From Saussurea involucrata (lineage: Eukaryota > Streptophyta > Magnoliopsida > Asterales > Asteraceae), in contig CM066324.1 in NCBI GenBank assembly GCA_033807775.1, forward strand, positions 135,151,501 to 135,215,500: a stretch of DNA of 64,000 nt, given 5' to 3'. The first letter of the stretch is position 1. Each line of letters starts with the position of its first letter. Below are positions 35,201-46,327 of the stretch, one piece after another. Position numbers and translations under genes: made by a program. The notes under the pieces were generated by a model that was not told the DNA's origin, made no database searches, and worked only from the letters and a program-made list of their open reading frames with translations.

Positions 35201-37900
35201 TTAAGACCGATCAATTGACCCATGACTATCACGGACAAAATTCGGAATTTCCCCCAAAACTCTCTCGCGTTTGGCATTTTCCTCCAAAACTGCCACCTCC
35301 TGAGCACTACCTATCGACTCGAGAAGAGGTGCAACCACTGTTAACCGTTGACACAAGCCCCACAGTGGCTCACCATCCAGATGTCGACTAAGTGCGTCCG
35401 TAACAACATCCGCTTTACCGGGGTAGTAAAGTATCTCACCATCATAATCCTTGACCACGTCAAGCCACCTCCTCTGACGCATGTTGAGGTTTTGCCGGTC
35501 ATCAAGTACTGGAGGATTTTATGGTTAGTGTATACACTTGATGCCATACAAATAGTGCCTGCAAATCTTGAGAGCAAACACCACCAAATCTTACATACCC
35601 TCCGGCAAAGTCAACATCGGAGCCTCGCATAACGCCTGCGTAGCTCCTCAAAGCCCTCTGCTGCTCTTCACCCCAACTAAAAGCCGTAGATTTCTTCGTC
35701 AATCGGGTCATCGGTAAAGCAATCTTGGAGAAATCCTGAATGGATCTCCGGAAGTACCCTGCTAACCCAAGAAAACTCCGTACTTCAGTGAGAGTCTTTG
35801 GCACTTCCCACCGCATCACAGCCGTAATCTTGGCCGGATCTACCATAATACCATTCTGGTTCACGACATGCCCTCGAAAGTGGACCTCTCGTAACCAGAA
35901 CTCACACTTGGAGAGCTTAGCATACAGCTTCTCCCGCCTCAAAACTTCCAAAACTTCTCGCAAATGCATCTCATGCTCTTCCTTTGACTTCGATTACACA
36001 AGAATATCGTCGATGAACACGATCATCGATCGATCCCACATAGGGCTACATACCCGGTTCATGAGGTCCATGAACGCTGCGGGTGCATTGGTGAGCCCGA
36101 GAGGCATCACCACAAACTTGTAAATGGCCATAACGTGAACGAACGGCCGTCTACTCCGTATCCTCTCTTCTCACCCGCATCCGATGATACCCCGACCTCA
36201 AATCAACCTTAGAGAACCACGAGGCTCCCTGAAGCTGATCGAACAAGTCATCGATCCTTGGCGGAGGATAACGATTCTTTACCGTAAGCTTATTCAACTC
36301 ACGGTAGTCTATACACATCCGTTGGGACCCGTCTTTCTTTTTCACAAACAGAATCGGGGCTCCCCACGGTGGACAACTCGGCTTGATGAACTCCTTTTCG
36401 GTACGTTCCTGCAACGAGTGTACAACTCCTTCATTTTCGGTGGAGTTAGGCGATAAGGTGCCTTGGCCACCGGAGCAGCATCCGGAATCAAATCAATGCG
36501 GAACTCTACCTGTCGCTCAGGAGGTATCCCCGGTAACTCCTCGGAAAAATACGTCAGCAAACTCCCGTACAACTGGCACATCCTCCGCATACTTCTTCTC
36601 TCCGTCGACGCGCATGTCGATCACATACGCCAAAAATCCCTGACCACTGTGCTGCAAGTACCTCCGAGCCCTCACAGCCGAACATATCGCTGAGGTCCGC
36701 CTGGGCAAGCCGCCCTGAACTAGCATTTCTCCCCCGCTTGGGGTTCGAACTCGTACTTGTTTGCGACGACAAACAATCTCCGCATCATACGCATCCATCC
36801 AATCCATGCCCACAGTCACGCACAACTCCCGCATAGCGATCGGAATCGAATCAATCGGGAACCTCACACCAGAGATCTCCAAAGTGCACCCCCGGTACAC
36901 GTCAGTAACCGTCAAGGTCCTGTCTTCAGCAACTGCAACCACAAGTGGACAGCCTAACCGTCCTACAACTCGGCCCCAAACACTCACTGACTATGTGAGA
37001 CACGGAAGGATGAGTAGCCCCGCTATCAATCGTCACCACAGCAAGCACCGAGTTAACCAAGAACGTACTTGTCACCACTTTATACGTAGCTTGTGCCTCC
37101 TCCACTCCCAGTTGACGAACTCTACCTCAGGCCGCCTCCATCACTACAGCAAGTGAAGCATACTGCGCGATACTCACGAACTCCCTGATCTTGGTACGTA
37201 ACATATCCTTGTACCGTGTCCTCTTCATGTCCTCAAAAGCAGCATGCTAAGGATAGAATAATGTCATTTCCGTGAACTTTCGGTTCACCTCCTTTATGGC
37301 CTCCGCAGTCTGAGAGAGCTCCAAGAACTCTTTGGCACTCCTCTCCATCTCCACTAGAGGCACATGCTCTACACGAAACATACGACGAACTCCTCCCAGG
37401 TCAAGTAGTGCGCCCGTTAAGCGTCAAAGCAGTAGCACACCAGTCTTTCGCTCCATCTCGTAACAGATTCACCGCGAAGCGAACCTTCTAGTTCGCAGGA
37501 CAACCACCGGTAAGGAATGTGCATTCCATAACCGATCCCGACTCTCTTGTTCGGGGCTGCCCACCCGCATGGGTGGAATCGCCGCGATGCGCTCCTCCAT
37601 CGACACTATTACCTCATCACGAATGGCGGTAATAATTTCGGGGATCGCCTCCTCAAAATATGCGACACCTCGACCGCAAACATCTCACGAATCTGATCAG
37701 CAATAATTCCAGCATCAGCATCTGGATCAACATTGTTGTTCCTCCTTAACGAGCTACTAGCACACATTAAAACCTGCTAACTACGCTCACACTCAACTCT
37801 TCGGATTCTCCGTGACTTTCCCCGACTCGAGCACGGATCTTGTGCTTCAGATAGTAGGAGCTCTGCTACTACCCTTCACACCTATCCTTACTCGTTTCGA
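35201..37900 (-). pseudogene. gag-pol: Gypsy Gag-Pol polyprotein of element B, fragmented, no integrase
   Basis: Read right to left on the minus strand: a broken Gag capsid region (MERSAKEFLELSQTAEAIK near 37310-37360), an aspartic protease with active-site DSGATHP (37008-37028) and GMDW near 36810, then reverse transcriptase (WGAPILFVKKKDGS and CIDYRELN near 36330, SKVDLRSGYH near 36200, FIDDIL at about 36000-36017). After that come the RT connection (LSKCEFW, GHVVN) and an RNase H remnant ending WLDVVKDYDGEILYYPGKAD near 35400. A stop follows FIDDILV directly, and several frame shifts split the rest into at least five pieces. The catalytic aspartates remain readable but the protein cannot be made in one piece. 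Confidence 0.82.
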
Positions 37901-37959
37901 GTCCTGTCCCGGGACGTCCAAGTAGTTGCTTACCACAAACAAACACATATGCCCATTCC

Positions 37960-38700
37960 GGCATATGCAAACACTTTTCCTAGCTCCCTAGAAAAGTCGT
38001 AATACCCCACCACCCTTGCTAGAACGGAACCCCCACTAGCCCTGACGAGTCGCCTCGTAAACGCACAGTCGTATACAGTGAAACCAGATAGACATTTGAA
38101 TATAAGATTCTATCCTACAACGGTTGGACTCAAACAAGAGCTGCGCAATAGAACTAAATCCCACATTCTAAGGCTATTCAGTTCCTACTGCATACAACCT
38201 AAGGTGCATTCACATAACAACCTATCAAGGCTAGCATGAGTTCCTAATAGCAAGTAACAAGTATACAGTACCACAAAATCCACGTAAGCAATCTAGCATA
38301 CATACTCCTATGTTCTAGAAAGCAATCTAGCATACGTACTCATATGTAAACGCTATTCCCAGCTCACTAGGAATTTCATCTCATCCCACTACTCTTGCTA
38401 CAACGGAATCCCTGTTAGCCATAACGAGTTGCCTCGCGAATACCCAATCGCACGCAGCGTGAATCAAATAGACATTCGAATACAAGATTCTATCCTAGAA
38501 CGGTTGGACTCAAACAAGAGCTGCGCAATAGAACTAAATCAAATATTCTAAGGCTATATGATTCTTACTGCATGCAACCTATAGGGCCTTCACTTGACAA
38601 CCTACTGTAACTAGCATTGATTCCTACTAGCAAGCAGTCATCGTACAATACTGTGTAAACAACCTAGGCAATCTAGCATGCATACTCTATGCCTAGAAAG
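37960..38700 (-). repeat. 380-bp tandem duplication in the leader of element B
   Basis: CGGTTGGACTCAAACAAGAG occurs at 38121 and 38501, and long flanking stretches align with a 380-bp offset. The same leader sequence appears once in family A near 49103. Confidence 0.8.
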
Positions 38701-38897
38701 CAATAAATACACTAAGTGCTGTACCTTCCCAATTGGCGTCGGCTGACTGTACACACTGCGCCCACGATCACCGTTTCCCAAACGGGCTTTCTCCGTTCAT
38801 TTATTTTCAAAGATTTTAATAAGAGAGTTTAAAAAAAACTTCATAGCCGCAACTTGAGACCAAACACACCGAGATGTGTTTGATTCACTCAAGCTGT

Positions 38898-38909
38898 GCT
38901 CTGATACCA
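38898..38909 (-). promoter_or_regulatory. Primer-binding site of element B (tRNA-Met)
   Basis: GCTCTGATACCA on the plus strand is the reverse complement of TGGTATCAGAGC, 3 bp inside the 5' LTR. Confidence 0.88.
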
Positions 38910-38912
38910 ATT

Positions 38913-40915
38913 TGTAACGTCCCAAAAATTACAAGGAATTTAAAATTTTAAAACATGCATTTCATAATAAAACAATCACAATTTAATAATTCGTAACTCA
39001 AATGAAGTTAACGTCGTTAACTCAAACAGTCAATAAAGTTTATGCAGCGGAAATTTCATAAAATAAAATCCAAAGGTTTGAAAGTGAAACTTAAACAATT
39101 CTCGACACTCCGCGCCTAGTGTGTGTACCGTCAAGCCCGACTGCCGCTCGCACCTGAAATCACAACATATTGGGAAAAGGGTAAGCTAAACGCTTAGTGA
39201 ATCCTATCACACACGCAGGTAGCAACCCCATGTATATCGCCCCTACTCGCCAGTAGGCAACAAAACCATCACCACGAATATAAATCCACATAATAATTAA
39301 CGTATAAATACGAACCTCGGTCCCACCGAGCACACCAAAAAAATATATCGACACAAGCTCAGTCCCACCGAGCCCTCGGTCCCACCGAGTAAAGACATTG
39401 ATACCAGCTCAGTCCCACCGAGCCCCCGGTCCCACCGAGTAAAGACTTTGATATCAGCTCAGTCCCACCGAGCCCTCGGTCCCACCGAGTAAAGATAATA
39501 CAATTGTACTAGCTCAGTCCCACCGAGCCCTCGGTCCCACCGAGCCCCCCAGTCCCACCGAGGTGTACACAAGCATAAATAATCCACATACACATTCAAC
39601 AGATCACAACTAGATATCACATCCCAACAAACTCACGTAAACACGTAATAACACATAATAACACGTAACACAAAATAACGATATGCATGAAATTCCTAAC
39701 TACGCGGTGAGAGAACTCACCTCATAAGCGCGCCTAGCTAACGAACAACAGTTCAAGCTCCACCAAACCGGGATCACTTCCCAATACCTAAACAAATGTT
39801 AAAATGCATTAACACGAGGTCCGAACCTTAAAACATGACGCACGAACAACTGTCGCTAAAACTACTTTTCTGTCTAACCAAACAGGTCTGTTCGGGACCT
39901 GTTCCGACCTCCCCAAACACAGAAAATCCTCAATCACATTACATCACCAGAAAGTGCTCTGAGTTAGGGTTCCAAGGATATATTATACTCCTCCTAACGA
40001 TTTTTCTACAGTTTAATACGGATTTTACAAAAACAGTTCGCAGAACAGCGAAAACAGAACCTTTCATTACGAAACGACGATTTGGCCTAAGCTACGTTCC
40101 GAACTGGTTTTTTCACAAAACATAGAAAAGTTACTAGACTCAACATGGGAACTTTTGGCACCGATTTTACCCCAATCCGTGCTACGAGTAAAAAGTTACG
40201 GCTTACGCAATACAGTGGCAGATTACTAACTTCCCATGAAATCATAAGATGGCTTTGCAAAACGACTAGGCGGTTTCGGGCCAAGACCACAACGGTCTTA
40301 GGGTTCCACCAGGTGGTTTTTAGGGTTTAGGCCGCGGCCCCACCCACTGCCACCTCCGGCAGTGGGGCACGGCGGCGGCGGCGGTGGTGGCTTCGCCGGA
40401 AAATGAAAAGAAAAAAGGAAAAGGAACGAGGGTTTACCTTACGGCGAAGCGGCGGCGTTTTCTACACTCCTCCGGCGGTAGTGGAAGCGGTGAAGGATGG
40501 TTGCCGTCGTGCTCTCCCTCCCTCTCCTCTCGCCGGCGACCTATCTCTCTTTCCCTCTCGATTTCTTTCTTTCTCTCTCTCTCTTCGATTACTCTCTCTC
40601 TAGCTTTCTTCTTGGCCGAACACACAACAAGGGGGGGGGGATGGGGAAAGGTTTTTGGGAGTTGCTTAAGTGGAAAACGAAAGGGGTGAGGGAAGGGGAT
40701 CGGTCATATGGCTGGTCCCATGCACAAGTTTGGTGCATTGACCCAAATGGCCCCTCAACTTCCTTTCCTTGCATAAAACCAAAACGAGTTGACCCCGTTA
40801 ACTTTTTGTCCCATTTCGTCTAATTCTGCTAACGAACACCAAGCTAGGGAGAAGATTTTAAAAAGAAATTAATAAAAATAAAAAGAAAAAGGCATACCGA
40901 AGTACGGGCTTTACA
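38913..40915 (-). repeat. 5' LTR of element B
   Basis: 2003 bp, starts TGTAACGTCCC and ends GGGCTTTACA on the plus strand. Has one more ~48-bp CCCACCGAG unit than the other copy. Confidence 0.88.
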
Positions 40916-41781
40916 ACTTACCTGAGAGGTAGTTCCGATGTGCCGGGACTTGAGACGTACCTGGGAGGTAGGCGTAAGGTGTATCTGGATACAGTGTAAC
41001 TAGGTTTCCTAGAGCGAGCGTGGAGGATAAGTAGACGGTGGAAGATTGGGTATTCCACACGGGTTGTTAGTGTAGACCGAATAGTGTCGGTTAAGGGATT
41101 GATGCCCTTTGTAATTAAGAGAATAAATGCGCAGTAACCTTTTTGAAGTAAGTAGTATATTTAGGTGTCGACTTTTGGGCTTGAGGCCCAACACCTTTAG
41201 TGTAATCGGAGATTTGTAGCCGTTTTTTTTAAATAATTATGGTGATGGTAGTAGTAACCCTGAGATGCCTACTTGTGGTGAATGGTTATGGTGGAATGAC
41301 CTTCGTGAGTGATTTTAAATTTACTGGTTTGACGATTCGCGTGAAATAAATTTTGGGAGTCTATTAGAACTCGTGGAAGTTAATCGACAGTTAATGGTAG
41401 GAATGATCGGATTCGATTATCCAGTAGGGTATATTGGTAAGCAACTTTAGAATGGTAAGAGCTTGAGATTTGAATCGGGATGTATGGGTTAGCTAAGGTT
41501 GGGAGACAACCGAAGTCGTTTGACTAGGAATGAATCCAGTTGTTGGAATGTTCTTCCGATCATAATTCCAGTATACTTGAAGGAGTTTTGTGGTAAGCAA
41601 AGTATTCGGGAACTTTTAGGCCGTGTGAGAAATTTTAGATTCCAGATAGTGAAGGTCCAGTGGAAACACCGAAAGGGTTCCGTGTGAACTTGGGAAACTG
41701 AGTTAAGCTGAGGGAGAACCATCTATAGCTATTCACGGGCATAGACTTCGAGGACGAAGTCTAATTCAAGTGGGGGAGAGT
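40916..41781 (+). other. Family A internal 3' region, plus orientation, after element B
   Basis: Continues 32011-32286 beyond the insertion. Ends with CGAGGACGAAGTCTAATTC and a polypurine tract AGTGGGGGAGAG before the LTR at 41782. Corresponds to 53666-54527. Confidence 0.78.
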
Positions 41782-44209
41782 TGTAAAGCCTGTGTCCCGA
41801 TATGCATTTTATTTAATTAATTATTTATATAATGTTTTTTTTAGCGAATTTATTTAACGGGTTTAGGAGGCAAAAACCAAAACGTTGAGTTTTTGTGATT
41901 GTTGACGCGTTCGTTAGGTTTTATCTGTTATGGGGTAGATAGTGAATTGATCCTAAAACCTAGGGACTTATTGGTTTTTTTTTTGTTGGGTTAGCAAATG
42001 GGTCTCGGGATCGGCCCATGCAGGAACCGTCCCCTCCCCTCCTCTCTTCTATCTTGCGGCAATCACTCAACCAAGAAAACCCTACGGCCTCCCCCCCCCC
42101 CCCCCCTTCGTCGGTTCTCTACTTCGCTGCTGCCGTGCAACCCCACGGCCACCGCCGGCGCCCCGGCGCAGGCCTGTCGGAGAGAAGAGAGAGTGTTCGC
42201 AAGAGAGGGAGGTGCGAAGAGAGAGAGGTGAGAAGAGAGAGAGTTCGTCGGAGTGAAAGAGAGTTCGCCGGAAAAGGAGAGAGTTGCCGCTGTTTCTGTC
42301 GGAAAAGGGTGGAGGAGAAGTCACGTCGAGGTAATCTCGTGTTCCCGTTCTTTTTCGTTGGGGTTTTGTTGTCGGAACGCCGTAAACCGCCACCACCACC
42401 GCCGCAGCCACGGCTGCCGGCGGTGGGGCCGCCGTTGCACGCCGCCGGGTGGCGGCATAGGGGTGGTGCAGGTGTGTGAAGGGTGCGGGTGTGTACGGGT
42501 GCGTTTTGCGAGTGAGTCGGGAGTGGGTGACGTTGGGAGGTCTCGCCGGAAGGGTTACCGTAACCATCGTCGCCGCCGCCAACCACCACCGCTGCCGGAG
42601 GCGGATGTGGGTGGTGCTCGGTGGTTGTCCAGCCTAGTATGACCTTTTCCAGTAAGCTTGTAGGCTTTTCGGGTCTGTTTGGATTAAGCATTGACTTAAT
42701 GGGATTATAACCTTTAGTTATCATTTTATGTGAAAACGTTTGTCTGCCACTGTTTTGCGACGGCCATAACATTTCCGTCGTAGCTCGGATTGAGGCGAAT
42801 CCGGTGCCCACGGTTCACATTCTGTGCCGGGCACACTTTTCGTGTTTTAGCGGAAGTCCGGTTTGGTCTCTAGCTAGGCGTAATTTGGCTGTTTATACAG
42901 CAGGTCCGGTTGTGGCAGATCACGTTCCGTTTTAAAAGTCACAGTTTCTGCCACTGTTTTGGGAAAGCCATAACTTCTGCTAGGAAAGTCGGATTGGGAT
43001 GAAACCAGTGCCAAAAGTTCCCATTCTGAGTCTAGTAAGTTTCTTATGTTTTGCGGAAAAACCAGTTCAGACCGTAGCTAGTGTCAAACTGCTGTTTTAT
43101 ATCGAAAGGTGCTGTTTTTCGCTGTGCAGTTAACCAGTTTTGTAAAATCCATAATAAATTGTAGAAAAATCGTTAGAGCGCGTGCGATACGTCCCTGAAA
43201 AGCTAAGACCCGGACCTAGAGGGTAGTTAATTTTAATTGAGGATTTTCTGGGTTTATGGAGGTCGGAACAGGTCCCGAACAGACCTGTTTGGTTAGACCG
43301 AAAAGTCGTTTTAGTGACGATTTAAGGGTGCGTCGTGTTTTAGGGTCCGGGTCTCGTGTTAATACATTTTAACGATTGTTTAGGTGTTCGGAAGTGATCT
43401 TGGATTTGTGAAGCTTGAATTATTGTTTGTGAGCTAGGCGCGCTTACGAGGTGAGTTCTCTCACTATAACTAATGTCGGTTACTTTTTACATTACGACTT
43501 GTACGTGTGTGGTAGTTTTCATTGTTTGTGATGCGGGACTAAATAGTGGGGCGTCTAGTCGGACCTTTATTGTTATGACTACGCGGGTGGCGTAGGAGTT
43601 CGGTGGGGCCGAGGTTTATATACGCGGGTGGCGTAGTAACTCGGTGGGGCCGAGGTTTATATACGCGGGTGGCGTAGTGACTCGGTGGGGCCGAGGTTTA
43701 TATACGCGGGTGGCGTAGTGACTCGGTGGGGCCGAGGTTTATATACGCGGTGGCGTAGGAACCCGGGGGAGCCGGGTAATGCTTGCACGGTTATCGTGTG
43801 GTCGGGTGGACCAGCTTATGCCTTTGGGTGGGATGGTGTAGGTATACATGTTTATGATTTGTTCGTAGACTTGTATGCTGTTTATGTGCAATTATCTGTT
43901 TAGAGGTGGTGTGGAAATAATTGTGTTATTTATGGTGTCTGAATTCACTAAGCTTCGTGCTTACCCTTTCCCAATAAATTGTGGTTTCAGGTGCGAGTGG
44001 CTCCAAGGCGTGACGAGTACACACTGACGCGTGGAAAGGGTTGATTACTTTTATGATTTTAATTTTAGATATTTATTCTGCTGTTTATTGTTCGTGAGAA
44101 TATCAATTATTAGTTTGCAAACGAAACGTTTTGAATTATTAAATGAGTTTTTATCAATGAAATGTTACTTTAAAAATTTTAAATTCCTTGTAATTTTTGG
44201 GACGTTAAA
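41782..44209 (+). repeat. Family A LTR, plus orientation (copy A3)
   Basis: Opens TGTAAAGCCTGTGTCCC. The end is TTAAA instead of TTACA (one substitution). It is followed by a primer site TGGTATCAGAGC (44213-44224) and then directly by an inverted LTR at 44229. It therefore has a polypurine tract on one side and a primer site on the other. The 230-codon minus-strand frame over 42119-42811 lies in its GC-rich block and has no family resemblance. Confidence 0.82.
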
Positions 44210-44228
44210 ACTTGGTATCAGAGCAAGT

Positions 44229-46327
44229 TGTAACGTCCCAAAAATTACAAGGAATTTAAAATTTTTAAAGTAACATTTCATTAATAAAAACTCATTTAAT
44301 AATTCAAAACGTTTCGTTTGCAAACTCATAATTAATATTCTCACGATCAATAAACAGCGGAATAAATGTCTAAATTTAAAATCATAAAAGTAATCAACTC
44401 TTTCCACGCGCCAGTGTGTACTCGTCACGCCTTGGAGCCACTCGTACCTGAAACCACAATTTATTGGGAAAGGGTAAGCACGAAGCTTAGTGAATTCAGA
44501 CACCATAAATAACACAGTTATTTCCACACCACCTCTAAACAGATAATTGCACATAAACAACATACAAGTCTACGAACAAATCATAAACATGCATACCTAC
44601 ACCATCCCACCCAAAGGCATAAGTTGGTCCACCCGACCACACGATAACCGTGCAAACATTACCCGGCTCCCCCGGGTTCCTACGCCACCCGCGTATATAA
44701 ACCTCGGCCCCACCGAGTTACTACGCCACCCGCGTCTCTAAACCTCGGCCCCACCGAGTTACTACGCCACCCGCGTATATAAACCTCAGCCCCACCGAAC
44801 TCCTACGCCACCCGCGTAGTCATAACAAATAAGGTCCGACTAGACGCCCCACTATTTAGTCCCGCATCACAAACAATTAAAACTACCACACACGTACAAA
44901 TCGTAATGTAAAAAGTAACCGACATTAGTTATAGTGAGAGAACTCACCTCGTAAGCGCGCCTAGCTCACAAACAATAATTCAAGCTTCACAAATCCAAGA
45001 TCACTTCCCAACACCTAAACAATCGTTAAAATGTATTAACACGAGACCCGGACCCTAAAACACGACGCACCCTTAAATCGTCACTAAAACGACTTTTCGG
45101 TCTAACCAAACAGGTCTGTTCGGGACCTGTTCCGACCTCCATAAACCCAGAAAATCCTCAATTAAATTACATAACCAGAAAGTGCTCTGAGTTAGGGTTC
45201 CAAGGACATATTATACACCTCCTAACGATTTTTCTATAATTTATTATGGATTTTACAAAACTGGTTAACTGCACAGCGAAAAACAGCACCTTTCGTTATA
45301 AAACAGCAGTTTGACACTAGCTACGGTCCGAACTGGTTTTTCCACAAAACATAAGAAACTTACTAGACTCAGAATGGGAACTTTTGGCACTGGTTTCATC
45401 CCAATCCGACCTTCCTAGCAGAAGTTATGCTCGATACAAAACAGGGACAGAAACTAAATAACTCACATGAAATGATAACAAGTGATCTTAAATTCTAATA
45501 AGTTAAAGCTTAACCCAAACAGCCCTGGGAAGCCTAAAACTTACTGGAACAGATCCTACCAAGGTGTAACAACAGCCGTGCACCACCCCCTTGCCTCCTC
45601 CGGCAGCGGTGGTGGTCGGCGGCCATCACGCACACACACACACACACACACCACCCTCACACCACCGCTCTTCACTCTCGATCGCTCTAACGCGCACACA
45701 CCCGAACGCGTATAACCACGACCGCCCACGCACGGCCACCACAGCGGCGGCGTACGGCGGTGGTTGCTTCGCCGGAAAAGAAAAGAAAAAAGGAAAAGGA
45801 TATGAGGACTTACCTTGCGACGAAACAACGACGTTCTCACGCCCTCTCTCACTCTCGCCCTCCTTCCTCGACTCCGGCGTATCTCCGGCGGCAGCAGCGG
45901 TGGTCGGCAGCAGCAGTGGTGGTCGGTGGTTCTCCCTTTCTCCGGCCGACGACAAGGACACAAGGGAGGGGGGGGGGTAGCGGCCGTAGGGTTGCTTATT
46001 GCTTCCTCTCGGTTTCCTTCTCTCGACACAAACCCAACAAAACAAAGTGTCCTCTTTTTTTTTCTTTCTCCTCACGCCACCAACACCACCATAATAAACA
46101 CATATGGGTTTCGCTAAAACCTGCATGGGCCGAACCCATGAGGGTTTTTGGTCCTTTGACACAATTAGCCCCTCCACTTATCAACCTCTCGCAACTAACC
46201 ACAAGTTCCGATAATTTAACGATTAGACCCAACTCGACTAACCCCGTTAACGGAAACCACGATAAATCGAACTTAAAAGAAAAATAATTAAGACTAATAA
46301 ATTACATACCGGGATACGGGCTTTACA
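44229..46327 (-). repeat. Family A LTR, minus orientation (copy A4, 3' LTR)
   Basis: TGTAACGTCCC to GGGCTTTACA. Forms the right arm of a palindrome with 41782-44209. It carries a (CA)n run near 45632-45650. Confidence 0.82.

Larger units (their letters stand above)
32287..40915 (-). mobile_element. Gypsy element B, very young, integrase-less
   Basis: Complete minus-strand insertion with target duplication ACTTA (32282-32286 and 40916-40920). LTRs are 32287-34242 and 38913-40915. The primer site (reverse complement) is at 38898-38909 and the polypurine tract at 34243-34256. The interior (4.67 kb) holds broken gag, protease, reverse transcriptase and RNase H on the minus strand, but no integrase. 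By eye the LTRs differ by about three substitutions, one repeat unit and homopolymer lengths, so insertion is very recent. It must have moved with enzymes supplied by another element. Confidence 0.9.

Noticed and set aside
42119..42811. 230-codon frame on the minus strand, rich in Pro, Arg and His
   Set aside because: It lies in the GC-rich block of a family A LTR. Frames of similar composition appear on both strands and in other frames of each LTR copy but change or break between copies. No motif was recognised.
45556..46287. Overlapping 130-183 codon frames on both strands
   Set aside because: Same GC-rich LTR block. Low-complexity composition and overlap in several frames point to chance.
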